64,000 bases of DNA from Herbaspirillum sp. LeCh32-8 (GCF_017814915.1 NZ_JAGIPZ010000008.1:1-64000); one strand, 5' to 3'. Counted from the stretch's first letter, positions 18,168 through 28,039 are shown. A program made the numbers and translations. Notes: generated by a model from the letters alone, not told the origin.

Positions 18168-18716
18168 TTACTTGGCCACCGGCCGCTTGGCCAGCTTGCG
18201 CTGCAAGGTGCGGCGATGCATGTTCAGCGCGCGCGCCGTAGAGGAGATATTGCCCTGGTGCTCGGCCAGCACGCGCTGGATGTGCTCCCATTCCAGCCGG
18301 TCCAGCGACAGCGGCGCAGCATCCTCGGCCGGCGCAGGCGCATCGCCGGCGGCGTCACCCTCGCCGGCATGCGCCAGCGCCGAGAGAATGGAGTCGACGT
18401 TGGCCGGCTTGGCCAGGTAATTGTCGGCGCCGGACTTGATCGCCTGCACCGTGGTGGCGATGCTGGCGTAGCCGGTCAGCACCAGCAACCGCGCCTGCGG
18501 CAAGGCCTCGCGCAGCGGGGAAATCCATTGCAGGCCGGAATCCTGCTCCAGCTGCAGATCAATGGTGGCGAAGTCGAAGACTTCCTTGCGCGCAGCCGCC
18601 AACGCCTCTTCGCCGCTATGCGCGACGGTCGCGCGAAAGCCCCGGCGCACCAGTGAACGCGCCAGGGTGCCGGCAAATACGTCGTTATCGTCGAGGATCA
18701 GGAAAGCCGCGCTCAT
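18168..18716 (-). CDS. regA: RegA/PrrA/RoxR-type redox response regulator
   Basis: The 182-residue protein has a receiver domain (about 4-118) with phospho-acceptor Asp53, Thr81 and Lys103, a Pro/Ala-rich linker, and a C-terminal Fis-type helix-turn-helix (about 154-176, N-I-S-S-T-A-R-A-L-N-M-H-R-R-T-L-Q-R-K-L). This architecture is that of RegA/PrrA/ActR, global regulators of respiratory and energy genes. The sensor gene regB lies 63 bp upstream on the same strand. The symbol follows the family; targets are unknown. Confidence 0.9.
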   Translation of the reverse strand: MSAAFLILDDNDVFAGTLARSLVRRGFRATVAHSGEEALAAARKEVFDFATIDLQLEQDSGLQWISPLREALPQARLLVLTGYASIATTVQAIKSGADNYLAKPANVDSILSALAHAGEGDAAGDAPAPAEDAAPLSLDRLEWEHIQRVLAEHQGNISSTARALNMHRRTLQRKLAKRPVAK

Positions 18717-18779
18717 CAGGTCGTCAGTGTCAGCCAGTCAGGTATCGGAATCAAAGTTGGCGTGAGGAAATCATCCGTC

Positions 18780-20114
18780 TCAAGCCAGCGGAAAGCGCAG
18801 CTCTGCCGTCGCCCCTTCGCCCGGTGTGGAGCGCAGGCGCAGCTTGCCGCCCATGTGGCTGGCGGCGGCGAAGGCCAGCATCAGGCCGATGCCCTTGCCG
18901 CCGGAGCTGCTGGCCACAGGGCCGTGGCCCAGGCGCTGCAGCAGCTCGGGGCCGATGCCGGCGCCGTTGTCCGCAATACGGATGATAGCCGTCTTTTGCG
19001 ACGCTTTCCCGCCCGCGGCGGCCGATGCAGCCGACGCGCCCTCGCCCGCCAGCAAGGCGATGCGCACCTCCCCTTGCGTGCCGCGCGCGCGTACCGCATG
19101 GGCGGCATTGTCCAGCAAGGTCAGCAGTATCTGCGACAAGTCCTGCAATTGGCCGGCGACCAGGCCTTCTTGCCGCAAGTCGGCCGCCAGCGAGACCGCC
19201 GGGTGACGCAGCCGCCATCCATCGATCAGCGTCGCCAGCCAAGGGCTGAGCGCCGCCACCTGGTCGGCCTGGGCATCGGCGTCCAGGCGCATGCTCTCCA
19301 GCGCCGCCTTGCACACCGCGATCTGCTCCTCGACCACGCGCAGGTCTTCCTCATAGAGCGCCAACGCGGCGTTGCCGACCATGTCGCGCCGCATTTCGCC
19401 GGCGATCACCGCTACAGTCGACAGCGGCGTATTAAGCGCATGCGCAGCACCGGCGGCCTGCGTGCCCAGCGCCACGATGCGCTGGCTTTGCAACTGGTGC
19501 TCGCGCGCCTGCGCCAGTTGGCCGTCGCGCGAGCGCACGGCGGCGGCGATACGGGTAACGAACCAGGTGATCAGCAGCGCCGAGATCGAGAAATTGATCC
19601 ACATCCCGGCCAGGTGGTAGGCCATGGCCTGCCCATGGTCGTGGATGTGCAGCGGCTCATAAAAGTAGACCAGCCCCGAATACGCCGCCAGCGCGCACAA
19701 GGCCAGCGCCAGCGCATAGGGCCAGGCCAGCGTTGCCGCGCCTGCCGCCAGCGCCGGCAGATAGAAGGACACGAAAGGATTGGTCGCCCCGCCCGAGAAG
19801 AACAGCAAGGCCGACAGCGCCGCCAGGTCCAGCAACAGCTGCAGAAACAACTCCACCTGCGAGGCCGGCCGCGTCCAGCGCATCCGCGCGCCGGTGGCGA
19901 CGTTGATCGCCGCCTGCATGCCGATCAGCGCCAGCAAGGTGAAGAGCGGCAAGGCGATTTCGAGCCAGAAGTGCGCGCCGGCCAGCACCAGCAATTCGCC
20001 GGCGATGGTCGCCCAGCGCAGCCAGAACAGGCGCGACAGCAGCGGGTGTCGGCCCAGCTCGTTGCCGGCCGCGTTCAGGGTCGCGGCGGGCGTGGAATGA
20101 AAGGATGACTGCAT
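18780..20114 (-). CDS. regB: RegB/PrrB/RoxS-type redox sensor histidine kinase
   Basis: The 444-residue protein has about six membrane segments (35-190) and the quinone-sensing heptapeptide GGATNPF (108-114) of RegB proteins. The H-box AAGAAHALNTPLST has phospho-acceptor His225, Cys268 lies in the helix where RegB has its redox-active cysteine, and the ATPase motif is D-N-G-A-G-I-G. Known RegB kinases read quinone redox state. The ATG at 20114 was chosen because the extra upstream reading frame lacks hydrophobic or family sequence. It is followed by regA. Confidence 0.9.
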   Translation of the reverse strand: MQSSFHSTPAATLNAAGNELGRHPLLSRLFWLRWATIAGELLVLAGAHFWLEIALPLFTLLALIGMQAAINVATGARMRWTRPASQVELFLQLLLDLAALSALLFFSGGATNPFVSFYLPALAAGAATLAWPYALALALCALAAYSGLVYFYEPLHIHDHGQAMAYHLAGMWINFSISALLITWFVTRIAAAVRSRDGQLAQAREHQLQSQRIVALGTQAAGAAHALNTPLSTVAVIAGEMRRDMVGNAALALYEEDLRVVEEQIAVCKAALESMRLDADAQADQVAALSPWLATLIDGWRLRHPAVSLAADLRQEGLVAGQLQDLSQILLTLLDNAAHAVRARGTQGEVRIALLAGEGASAASAAAGGKASQKTAIIRIADNGAGIGPELLQRLGHGPVASSSGGKGIGLMLAFAAASHMGGKLRLRSTPGEGATAELRFPLA

Positions 20115-20158
20115 GCAGGAATTCAATGATGAATGGACGCCGCGCGGGGGCGACGACC

Positions 20159-20377
20159 TCAGCCGCGCCGGCCGACGCCGGCCTCGCGCTTGCACAGGTG
20201 ATAAGCCATCACGACGATAGGCGTGGCGATCGCGAGCCAGGCCAGCCAGTGCCACACGCCCTGCCCCAGCAATGCGGCCAGCAAGCCGAACGCCGTCAGC
20301 AGCCCCAGCAGGATCGGCATGCCCCACAGGTGCAGAAACTCGGATTGTCGTTCGGCTGGTCGGGATGGCTTGTTCAT
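20159..20377 (-). CDS. Small two-helix membrane protein
   Basis: The 72-residue protein has a hydrophilic start (MNKPSRPAERQSEF) and two hydrophobic segments (about 20-40 and 42-60). It lies between the PepSY gene (59 bp upstream) and regB (44 bp downstream) on the same strand and is probably in the same transcript. Similar small proteins often accompany PepSY genes next to TonB receptors, but I cannot assign a function. Confidence 0.75.
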   Translation of the reverse strand: MNKPSRPAERQSEFLHLWGMPILLGLLTAFGLLAALLGQGVWHWLAWLAIATPIVVMAYHLCKREAGVGRRG

Positions 20378-20436
20378 CTTTGCGCTCTCTGTGTCGTCCG
20401 AGGCTGATCCGGCGGATCTTGAGGATACGGGCGCCG

Positions 20437-21588
20437 TCATTTTACCGCCGCCGGCTGGCCCGGTCGCGCATGCAACTTCTCCAGCCGTCGCCGGGATTGC
20501 CCGCGGCGCGCAAACCACAGGTAGACGCCGCTGCCCAGCACCACCAACGTCGCCACGTCCAGCAGCGCCCACATCAGCTTCAACGGCATGCCGGCATAGT
20601 CGCCGAAGTGCAGCGGCTTGGCCACCAGCACCGCGGTCACGTACCAGGGCAGCTCGCGGCTTTCGGTCAGGCGGCCGGTCTCTGCATCCACCAGCACCGG
20701 ACGCAGCAGGTTGGACGTCAGCGGCGTATCGCCGCGCATGAAGATCGCGTAATGGTGACCGCTGGAGAAGTTCGTCCCGGGGAAGGCGATGAAGGACGGC
20801 ACCATGCCCGGCGTGGCCGCCTTTGCATTGGCCACCGATACGTCCAGCGAGGCCAGGTGGGTCGGCGGCGGCAGGTTCTTGTAAGGGGCGACCATTTCGG
20901 CCAGCTGGTCGTTGCGCCAGGCGGTCAGCAGCACGTCGGCCAGCGTGCAGACCACGCCGGTCACGCCGACCACGGTCACCCACACCAACGTGGCCGTGCC
21001 CAGCAGATTATGGATATCCAGCCAGCGCAGCCGGCGGCCCTTCTGCCGGCGGATGGCGCCGAAATCCAGCTTGCGCATCAGCGGGCCGTAGACCACCACG
21101 CCGGAGACAATCGACACCACGAACAGCAGCCCCATGAACCCCAGGAACAGCTTGCCCGGCAGGCCGGCGAACATGTCGGTATGCAGCTTCAGCAGGATGA
21201 ACACCAGTCCGCGTGACGGCGGCTGGCCCAGCACACCGCCGGTACGGGTGTCCGAGACCAGGCTTTGGGTGCTGTCGGGATGCGTATCCGGCCGCGGCGC
21301 CGTCACCAGCGTCGCCGTTTCGTCCTCGCCGCGCTCCCAGATCATGTACTGGATCACCTCCCCCGGCCGATACGCGCGCGCCGCGTCGGCCAGCTTGTCC
21401 AGCGGCGCCGCCGGCGTCCCGGCAGGCATCTCGGGCGCGGCGATGTGGTTGCCCAGCAGATCGTCCAGCTCATGATTGAAGATCAGCGGCAAGCCGGTCA
21501 GGCACAGCAGCAGCAGAAACACCGTGCAGATCAGGCTGCTCCAGGTGTGGATGAAGTGCCAGCGTTTGAAGGAGGCGTTGGAGGACAT
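20437..21588 (-). CDS. PepSY-associated membrane protein, putative iron-linked reductase
   Basis: The 383-residue protein has the family pattern: R-W-H-F-I-H-T-W then a first membrane helix (about 15-36), a periplasmic segment, two further helices (about 143-167 and 193-220) framing D-I-H-N-L-L-G, another periplasmic loop, and a last helix near 345-365. Conserved histidines (His11, His14 and the H-N-L-L-G histidine) could bind heme. Family members beside siderophore receptors, such as FoxB-like proteins, help release iron from siderophores. It is divergent from the receptor across a Fur-box-like promoter region. Confidence 0.85.
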   Translation of the reverse strand: MSSNASFKRWHFIHTWSSLICTVFLLLLCLTGLPLIFNHELDDLLGNHIAAPEMPAGTPAAPLDKLADAARAYRPGEVIQYMIWERGEDETATLVTAPRPDTHPDSTQSLVSDTRTGGVLGQPPSRGLVFILLKLHTDMFAGLPGKLFLGFMGLLFVVSIVSGVVVYGPLMRKLDFGAIRRQKGRRLRWLDIHNLLGTATLVWVTVVGVTGVVCTLADVLLTAWRNDQLAEMVAPYKNLPPPTHLASLDVSVANAKAATPGMVPSFIAFPGTNFSSGHHYAIFMRGDTPLTSNLLRPVLVDAETGRLTESRELPWYVTAVLVAKPLHFGDYAGMPLKLMWALLDVATLVVLGSGVYLWFARRGQSRRRLEKLHARPGQPAAVK

Positions 21589-21696
21589 GAAATCAGAGGC
21601 CGGTTAAAAGACAGGGGCTCCTTCAGCCCGAATTTTCATTTTTTGCAACACATGTACCCAGGTTCATCACACAATCCGGGATTTACAATAGCGAAG

Positions 21697-21726
21697 TTAC
21701 GAATAATAACAATTCTCAATTATACT
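21697..21726 (+). promoter_or_regulatory. Promoter with Fur-box-like site for the siderophore receptor
   Basis: A candidate -35 TTACGA (21697-21702) and -10 TATACT (21721-21726) are 18 bp apart. The spacer contains AATAATAACAATTCTCAAT (21702-21720), a good match to the AT-rich Fur consensus. Iron-dependent repression is inferred; start site and binding were not tested. Confidence 0.65.
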
Positions 21727-21799
21727 TTTCGAATCAGCTCAATCCGATCCACTGAAACTTAACAGGACGCCACGTTCCTGCTTTCGCTTACATAAAACC

Positions 21800-24001
21800 A
21801 TGTCCCTTCGCCCTACTCCGCTGGCCGCCGCCCTGGCGCTCGCTTTCATCGCACCGCTGCCCTCTTTCGCTCAAACCGCCACCAGCACCACCGTTGGCGC
21901 CCAGCAAGACGGGCAAGCGCTGCCGACCGTGACGGTCAATGCTTCGGCAGATGCATCCGCCGACGGCCTTCCAAAAGAATTCGCCGGCGGCCAGGTGGCG
22001 CGCGGCAGCCGCCTTGGCGTCCTGGGCAACGTCGACAATCTTGACAGCCCAGTGCGTTCGATGGCGTACACCCAGCAACTGATCCAGGATCAGCAAGCCC
22101 ACGGCGTGGGCGACGTGCTGAAGAACGATCCGGTGGTGCGCACCACCCGCGGCTTCGGCAACTTCCAGGAGTCGTACATGATCCGCGGCTTCATCGCGAA
22201 CTCCGACGACCTGATGTACAACGGCCTGTTTGGCATCCTGCCACGCCAATACGTCGCGTCCGAAATGATGGAGCGCGTCGAAGTCATGTACGGTGCAAGC
22301 GCATTCCTCAACGGTGCGACACCGGGCAGCGCCGGCGTGGGCGGCACCATCAACATCGTCCCCAAGCGCGCTTCCAGCGAGCCTTTGAACAACGTCACGC
22401 TTGGCTACGGATCCGGCAACTCGAAGTACGGCGCCATCGATTTCTCGCGCCGCCTGGGTCCTGAAGAACGCTTGGGCATCCGCATCAACGCCGCACGACG
22501 TGCCGGCGGCACCGGCGTTTCCCGCGAGAAGAACGAAACGAATATCTTCTCGCTGGGCGCCGACTATCGCGGCAACAACTTCCGTCTGTCTGCCGACCTC
22601 GGCGTGCAGGAAAACAATCTGACCAACATTCGCTCCAGCGTGGCGATCGGCGCCATCACCGCCGTTCCCACCGCACCGAACGCGTCCAGCAACAACTCGC
22701 AGCCGTGGGCCTATTCCAACGCCCGCGACATCTTCGGCACCGTGCGCGGCGAGTGGGATCTGTCCGACGTTACCACGGCATGGGCTGCATTCGGCGCCCG
22801 CCAAGGTACGGAAAACAACTCTCTCTCGGGCATCCGCGTCAACGACGCCAGCACCGGCGCCGCGTCGACTTACCGCTTCGACAACGCCCGCCAGGATGAC
22901 GTCGCCACCGGCGAAGTCGGCATTCGCACCAAGTTTTCTACCGGTTCGGTGGGACACAAGGTCGTGGCGTCGGCCTCCGCTTACTCCCTGGATTCGCGCA
23001 ATGCCTATGGATATTCGACCTTCTATGGCCTGAGCTCGAATATCTACAATCCGACCTTCTACAGTGCACCTGCCCTGACCACCTTGGGCAACAACCTGGG
23101 CGATCCTCAGACCACGACCAAGGTCAAGCTGGCAAGCGCCGTGCTGTCCGACACCCTCAGCTTCTACGACGACCGCGTCCTTCTGACCCTCGGCGTTCGC
23201 CAGCAGCAGATGAGAACCGAGTCCTATGCCTACAACACCCACGCGCAAACTACGGTCGACCAAAGCGCTACCTCGCCGATGGCCGGCGTGGTCTTCAAGA
23301 TCCTCAAGAATCTGTCGCTGTACGGCAACTACATCGAAGGCCTGCAACAGGGCGAGCAGGTCAGCAGCTTTATCGGTGCGGCCAACCCCGGCGTGTTCAT
23401 GCCGGCCTATAAGGCCAAGCAAAAAGAAGTCGGCGTGAAGTATGAAATCGGCGGCCTGGGCCTCGGCGCTGCATTTTTCACCACCAACAAGCCGCTGCAA
23501 TCCATGGATGCGGTGACGAAGATCGTGACTGCCAGCGGCCAACAGCGCAATCGTGGCATTGAACTGACTGCTGTGGGCGAATTGACCAAGAGCCTGCGCC
23601 TGTTGTCTGGCATTACCTTCCTGAATGCCAAGCAGCAAGAGACCATTCCCTCGACCAATAACGGCAAATACGCTATCGGCGTTCCGAAGATGCAAGCCAA
23701 CGCCGGCCTTGAATATGACATCCCCGGCGTGCGTGGTCTGACCGTGAACGGTCGCGCAACCTACACGTCGACCCAGTATGTCGATGCAGCCAATCAGCTG
23801 GAAGTCCCGTCGTGGGTGCGCTATGACCTCGGCGCACGCTACCTCACCGACATCGGCGGCCGCGCTGTGACCTTCCGCGCCTCCATCGAGAACCTGGCGA
23901 ACCGCAACTACTGGGAGTCTGCCGGTGGGGCATCCAACTCCGGCTATTTGGTGCAAGGCAATCCGCGCACGTTCAACACTTCGGTCTCGGTCGCGTTCTG
24001 A
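21800..24001 (+). CDS. TonB-dependent siderophore receptor
   Basis: This outer membrane receptor imports ferric siderophores using TonB energy. The 733-residue precursor has a signal peptide (about 1-24, ending S-F-A), a TonB-box-like L-P-T-V-T-V-N-A at about 40-48, and no N-terminal signalling (STN) domain, so no anti-sigma partner is expected. The plug domain (about 80-190) contains M-I-R-G-F and G-T-I-N-I-V-P-K-R. The beta barrel follows, ending with the terminal aromatic F (V-S-V-A-F). The substrate cannot be told from sequence. No strong ribosome binding site is seen before the chosen ATG. Confidence 0.93.
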   Translation: MSLRPTPLAAALALAFIAPLPSFAQTATSTTVGAQQDGQALPTVTVNASADASADGLPKEFAGGQVARGSRLGVLGNVDNLDSPVRSMAYTQQLIQDQQAHGVGDVLKNDPVVRTTRGFGNFQESYMIRGFIANSDDLMYNGLFGILPRQYVASEMMERVEVMYGASAFLNGATPGSAGVGGTINIVPKRASSEPLNNVTLGYGSGNSKYGAIDFSRRLGPEERLGIRINAARRAGGTGVSREKNETNIFSLGADYRGNNFRLSADLGVQENNLTNIRSSVAIGAITAVPTAPNASSNNSQPWAYSNARDIFGTVRGEWDLSDVTTAWAAFGARQGTENNSLSGIRVNDASTGAASTYRFDNARQDDVATGEVGIRTKFSTGSVGHKVVASASAYSLDSRNAYGYSTFYGLSSNIYNPTFYSAPALTTLGNNLGDPQTTTKVKLASAVLSDTLSFYDDRVLLTLGVRQQQMRTESYAYNTHAQTTVDQSATSPMAGVVFKILKNLSLYGNYIEGLQQGEQVSSFIGAANPGVFMPAYKAKQKEVGVKYEIGGLGLGAAFFTTNKPLQSMDAVTKIVTASGQQRNRGIELTAVGELTKSLRLLSGITFLNAKQQETIPSTNNGKYAIGVPKMQANAGLEYDIPGVRGLTVNGRATYTSTQYVDAANQLEVPSWVRYDLGARYLTDIGGRAVTFRASIENLANRNYWESAGGASNSGYLVQGNPRTFNTSVSVAF

Positions 24002-24030
24002 TAAGCACGACGCATCCACTACCACAAACA

Positions 24031-24069
24031 AAAATGCCCGGTCCATGCAATTGGACCGGGCGTTTTTTT
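24031..24069. terminator. Bidirectional terminator between the receptor gene and holB
   Basis: The 10 bp stem gcccggtcca/tggaccgggc (24036-24045 with 24052-24061) has A residues before it and seven T residues at 24063-24069, so it serves both converging genes. Confidence 0.9.
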
Positions 24070-24083
24070 ATTCTGCCGGCAGC

Positions 24084-25118
24084 TCAATCAAACAAGCCCG
24101 CATAGTCGATCAGCATCTCCTCGATGAACAGCTTGGCCGACAGCGGATGGTCGGCGATCGCGCGGCGTTCGCCCATGCCTTTGATGGCGCGCGAGATGGC
24201 GATGGCATCGGCGCGCTCGGCCAGCTTTCCCAACTCCTTGGCATGGCGCGGGTAGTAGCGGATGACGCCGGCTGATTTCAGCGAGAACAGGTCGTACAGC
24301 CAGCGCTGCACCCATCCCACCAGGTCGGAGACCGGCACCTTCTGCAGCTTGTCGGCGGTGCGCAAGGCGCCGTCGACGCCGGGCTGGGCCAGGTGGCGCA
24401 GCAGCTCGTCGAGCACGTCGCGGCTGTCGCCCTGCGCGGCTTCCAGCGCGGCCAGCGGGGCGCCGCCCTGCTCGGCCAGCCAGGCGTCGGCATCCTTGAC
24501 GCCTTGCGCCCTCAGCCACGCCAGGCCGGCTTCGTGCGAGGGGCCGGGCAGCGCGAACTTGCGGCAGCGCGAGAGGATGGTCGGCAGCAGGCGGTCCAGG
24601 CGATTGGACAGCAGCAGGAACATGGTGCCCGGGGGTGGCTCTTCCAGCGTCTTGAGCAAGGCGTTGGCGGCCGCCGTGTTGAGCGCCTCGGCCGGATACA
24701 GCATCACCACGCGCAAGCCGGAACGGTGGGTGGAGACGTTCATGAAATCGGCCAGGGCGCGCACCTGGTCGATCTTGATTTCCTTGGAGGGGGTCTTGCT
24801 GGCCTTGGCGGTCTTCTTTTCTTCGCCGCCCTCGTCATCCGCGATCTCGTCTTCCAGCGCCTCGGGACGTACGCGGCGATAGTCGGGGTGATTGTATTGT
24901 TCGAACCAGTTGCAGGAGGCGCAGGCGCCGCAGGCATGCGCCTCGGGCGTGGGCGATTCGCACAGCAGCGACTTGGCGAAGGCTTCGACGAAAGCGGTCT
25001 TGCCGGTGCCGGCGCTGCCGTAGAACAACAAAGCATGCGGCAGGCGCTCGCGCAGCTGCTGCAGCTGGCGCCAACTGTCGTGCTGCCAGGGCAGCAGGGA
25101 GGAATCGGATGAACTCAT
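24084..25118 (-). CDS. holB: DNA polymerase III subunit delta prime
   Basis: Delta prime is the stator of the clamp loader. The 344-residue protein has a Walker-A-like GSAGTGKT near residue 35 and the zinc-binding cysteines in CGACASCNW that mark clamp loader AAA+ subunits. The arginine-finger motif S-R-C is in L-S-R-C-R-K-F. An acidic insert (D-D-E-G-G-E-E-K-K) sits near residue 95. The order mltG-tmk-holB is widely conserved; 12 bp separate it from tmk. Confidence 0.95.
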   Translation of the reverse strand: MSSSDSSLLPWQHDSWRQLQQLRERLPHALLFYGSAGTGKTAFVEAFAKSLLCESPTPEAHACGACASCNWFEQYNHPDYRRVRPEALEDEIADDEGGEEKKTAKASKTPSKEIKIDQVRALADFMNVSTHRSGLRVVMLYPAEALNTAAANALLKTLEEPPPGTMFLLLSNRLDRLLPTILSRCRKFALPGPSHEAGLAWLRAQGVKDADAWLAEQGGAPLAALEAAQGDSRDVLDELLRHLAQPGVDGALRTADKLQKVPVSDLVGWVQRWLYDLFSLKSAGVIRYYPRHAKELGKLAERADAIAISRAIKGMGERRAIADHPLSAKLFIEEMLIDYAGLFD

Positions 25119-25130
25119 GATGCGGGCCTG

Positions 25131-25739
25131 TTACAGGGCGGCGACGATGCCGCGCAGCTCTTGCTGGATCTCGGGAATCGGCCGGGTCGAGTCGATGATG
25201 CGAAAACGCGCCGGGAATTCGGCCGCACGGCGCAGGTACTCGCCGCGGGTGGCGGCGAAGAAGTCGGCCTTCTCCTGCTCGAACTTGTCGGGTGTGCGCT
25301 CGGCGTCCAGGCGCGCGCGCGCCACCTCCAGCGGGACGTCGAACAGCAGCGTCAGCTCGGGCTGCAGGTGCGGATGGACCCAACGCTCCAGCGCGTCCAG
25401 TTTCTCCAGCGCCAGGTGGCGGCCGCCGCCCTGATAGGCGAAGCTGGCGTCGGTAAAGCGATCGGAGATCACCCAGTCGCCGCGCGCCAGCGCCGGCTCG
25501 ATGACCTGGGCCAGGTGTTCGCGACGCGAGGCGAACATCAGCAGCGCCTCGGTTTCCAGATGCATTTTCTTGTGCAGCAGCAGCTCGCGCAGACCCTCGC
25601 CCAGCTCGGTGCCGCCGGGCTCGCGGGTGGCGACGACAGTCAGGCCGCGCGCGCGCAGCAGCTCGGTGACGAAAGGAATATGGGTCGACTTGCCGGCGCC
25701 GTCGATGCCTTCGAAGGTGATGAATTTGCCTGATGCCAT
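25131..25739 (-). CDS. tmk: Thymidylate kinase
   Basis: Tmk phosphorylates dTMP to dTDP. The 202-residue protein has the P-loop [10 protein letters not shown], the [11 protein letters not shown] dTMP-binding motif, [15 protein letters not shown], and a lid region, all standard. It is between mltG (47 bp gap) and holB. Confidence 0.97.
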   Translation of the reverse strand: MASGKFITFEGIDGAGKSTHIPFVTELLRARGLTVVATREPGGTELGEGLRELLLHKKMHLETEALLMFASRREHLAQVIEPALARGDWVISDRFTDASFAYQGGGRHLALEKLDALERWVHPHLQPELTLLFDVPLEVARARLDAERTPDKFEQEKADFFAATRGEYLRRAAEFPARFRIIDSTRPIPEIQQELRGIVAAL

Positions 25740-25786
25740 GAAGGGATCGCAGTAGAAATAGGTAAAAGAGTCAGCGCGTAAAAAGA

Positions 25787-26767
25787 TCAGCGCTGGTAGC
25801 GGTTGACGGCCTGGTTGTGCTCGTTGAGGCTGCTGGAGAAATGGCTGGTGCCATCGCCGCGCGCCACGAAGTATAAGGCCTCGGTCTTGTCCGGGTTCAT
25901 CGCCGCGGCCAGCGAGGCGGCGCCGGGCAAGGCGATCGGCGTGGGCGGCAGGCCGGCGCGGGTGTAAGTGTTGTAGGGCGTGTCGGTCAACAGGTCGACC
26001 TTGCGGATCTTGCCCTGATAGCGCTCGCCCATGCCGTAGATCACGGTCGGGTCGGTCTGCAGCAGCATACCCACGCGCAGGCGGTTGGAGAACACGCCGG
26101 CCACCATGCCGCGCTCGGACTTCTGGCCGGTTTCCTTCTCGACGATGGAGGCCATGGTCAGGGCTTCATACGGCGTGCGGTACGGCAGCGACAGGTCGCG
26201 CTTGCTCCAGGCCTCGTTGAGCTTCTTGTTCATCAGCGCGAACGCCTGCTTGTAGATCTGCATGTCGCTGGCGCCCTTGGCAAACAGATAAGTGTCCGGG
26301 AAGAACAGGCCCTCGGGGTATGTGTATTCCGTGGTCAGCTTGGCCAGCACCTGCTGGTCGGTCCAGGTGATGGTGTCATGCTTCAACGAAGGCTGCTCGG
26401 CGATTGCCCGGCGCATCTGCTTGAAGGTCCAGCCTTCGATGACGGTCAGCGCCTCCTGAGCGAACTCGCCCCGCACCAGCTGCAGCAACAGGCGCTGCGG
26501 GGTGTAGCCGGGTTTGAGCTCATAGCTGCCGGCCTTGATGCGGGCGCCCTCGCCCGATAACCGTGCATACAGCGCGAAGAGATCCGGATTGACCGGCACG
26601 CCGGCGGCGGCGATCTCTTGGGCGGCGCCATTCACCCCGGCGCCGGGCGTGACGGTAAAGGCGATGTTCTGCCCACCGGCCGCCACGATGGGCTGCTTGG
26701 ACCAATAGATGCCCGCGCCCGCCACCAAGGCGGCCAACACGAGCAAGGCAAAAAATAACTTCTTCAT
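25787..26767 (-). CDS. mltG: Endolytic murein transglycosylase MltG
   Basis: MltG cleaves nascent peptidoglycan strands in the periplasm and sets glycan chain length. The 326-residue protein has an N-terminal membrane anchor (about 4-22), a LysM-like region, and the YceG domain with catalytic Glu210 in ASIVEKETG, followed by [19 protein letters not shown]. It is first of the mltG-tmk-holB transcript and divergent from ygfZ. Confidence 0.96.
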   Translation of the reverse strand: MKKLFFALLVLAALVAGAGIYWSKQPIVAAGGQNIAFTVTPGAGVNGAAQEIAAAGVPVNPDLFALYARLSGEGARIKAGSYELKPGYTPQRLLLQLVRGEFAQEALTVIEGWTFKQMRRAIAEQPSLKHDTITWTDQQVLAKLTTEYTYPEGLFFPDTYLFAKGASDMQIYKQAFALMNKKLNEAWSKRDLSLPYRTPYEALTMASIVEKETGQKSERGMVAGVFSNRLRVGMLLQTDPTVIYGMGERYQGKIRKVDLLTDTPYNTYTRAGLPPTPIALPGAASLAAAMNPDKTEALYFVARGDGTSHFSSSLNEHNQAVNRYQR

Positions 26768-26938
26768 ACCGGATGCAAAATCCCCGTTCCCCGACGCGTT
26801 TTTTCGGAGATCACTATAATCGAGGCATCAATGATAATCGCTGGCACGACAGTTGCCTAATTTGCCTGGCCGCCGGCGATTCGGCGCGCCATTTCCGCGA
26901 TGAAATTGCGCCGCAACCCACAATGCGATAAATAATTT

Positions 26939-28003
26939 ATGACTGAACTGACCGCCTCGACTTCCGTCTGGCTCGACTTCCTGAAACAGAACGGCGCGCA
27001 ATTCGACGCCGACGGCGTGGAACTGCTGGGCTTCGGCCCCACCGCCCCGGCGCCGGAGAGCCTGGAAAGCTTCATGGCCCCGCTCACCGGCCTGGGCCTG
27101 ATCGGTGTCGCCGGCGAGGACGCCGCCAGTTTCCTGCACAGCCAGCTCACCAATGACGTCGAAAAGCTGGACACCTCGGCCGCGCGCCTGGCCGGCTACT
27201 GCTCGCCCAAGGGTCGCCTGCTGGCCAGCTTCCTGATGTGGCGCAATCCCGAATACGTGTTCCTGCAGCTGCCGCGCGCGCTGCAGCCGGCGATCCAGAA
27301 GCGCCTGCAGATGTTCGTGCTGCGCGCCAAGGCCAAGCTGTCCGACCAGGGCGCCAACACCGCCATCATCGGCCTGGCCGGTCCGGCGGCGCAGAACTCG
27401 CTGGCCGAGTGGTTCCCGGTGCTGCCGGCCGAGCCCTACGCCAAGATCGACAACGCCAACGGCACGCTGATCCGCCTGGCCGACTCGTCCGGCAGCGCCC
27501 GCTACCAGTGGATCACCATGCCCGAGGTCGCCATTGCGGCCTGGCCCAAGCTGGCCCAGCACCTGACCCCGACCTCGCCGCAAGCCTGGCGCTTGTCCGA
27601 GATCCGCGCCGGTGTGCCGAGCATCACCGCCCCCACGCAAGAGCAGTTCGTCCCGCAGATGATCAACTTCGAGCTGGTCGGCGGCGTCAACTTCAAGAAG
27701 GGTTGCTATCCCGGCCAGGAAATCGTGGCGCGCAGCCAGTACCTGGGCAAGCTCAAGCGCCGCGCCATGCTGGCCACCGTCGACAGCGACGCCGTCGCGG
27801 CCGGCAATGAAGTATTCTCGGCGGCCGATCCCGAACAGCCCTGCGGCATGGTGGTCAACGCCGAACGCGCCGGCGACGGCCGCTCGCTGGCGCTGGTGGA
27901 AATGAAGCTGGCCGCGGCCGACGGCCCGGTGCACCTGGGCGCGGCCGGCGGCCCTGCCCTGCATTTCCACGACCTGCCTTACGCGCTGGCCGAGCCGCAA
28001 TAA
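26939..28003 (+). CDS. ygfZ: Folate-binding iron-sulfur cluster repair protein YgfZ
   Basis: YgfZ uses tetrahydrofolate to support assembly or repair of some Fe-S proteins. The 354-residue protein resembles glycine cleavage T protein and has the family signature K-G-C-Y-P-G-Q-E (GCYPGQE at 255-261) with the essential cysteine at 256, followed by A-R-S-Q-Y-L-G-K. The ATG at 26939 has only an A/T-rich leader and no strong ribosome binding site. A possible -10 TATAAT lies near 26815. It is divergent from mltG, as in many betaproteobacteria. Confidence 0.94.
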   Translation: MTELTASTSVWLDFLKQNGAQFDADGVELLGFGPTAPAPESLESFMAPLTGLGLIGVAGEDAASFLHSQLTNDVEKLDTSAARLAGYCSPKGRLLASFLMWRNPEYVFLQLPRALQPAIQKRLQMFVLRAKAKLSDQGANTAIIGLAGPAAQNSLAEWFPVLPAEPYAKIDNANGTLIRLADSSGSARYQWITMPEVAIAAWPKLAQHLTPTSPQAWRLSEIRAGVPSITAPTQEQFVPQMINFELVGGVNFKKGCYPGQEIVARSQYLGKLKRRAMLATVDSDAVAAGNEVFSAADPEQPCGMVVNAERAGDGRSLALVEMKLAAADGPVHLGAAGGPALHFHDLPYALAEPQ

Positions 28004-28039
28004 GCGGTTCACCAGCCAGTACAGCGTAAAGGGCCAGGC

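Noticed and set aside
21788..24046. A 752-codon minus-strand frame opposite the siderophore receptor
   Set aside because: It lacks motifs, and the plus-strand product has signal peptide, plug and barrel end.
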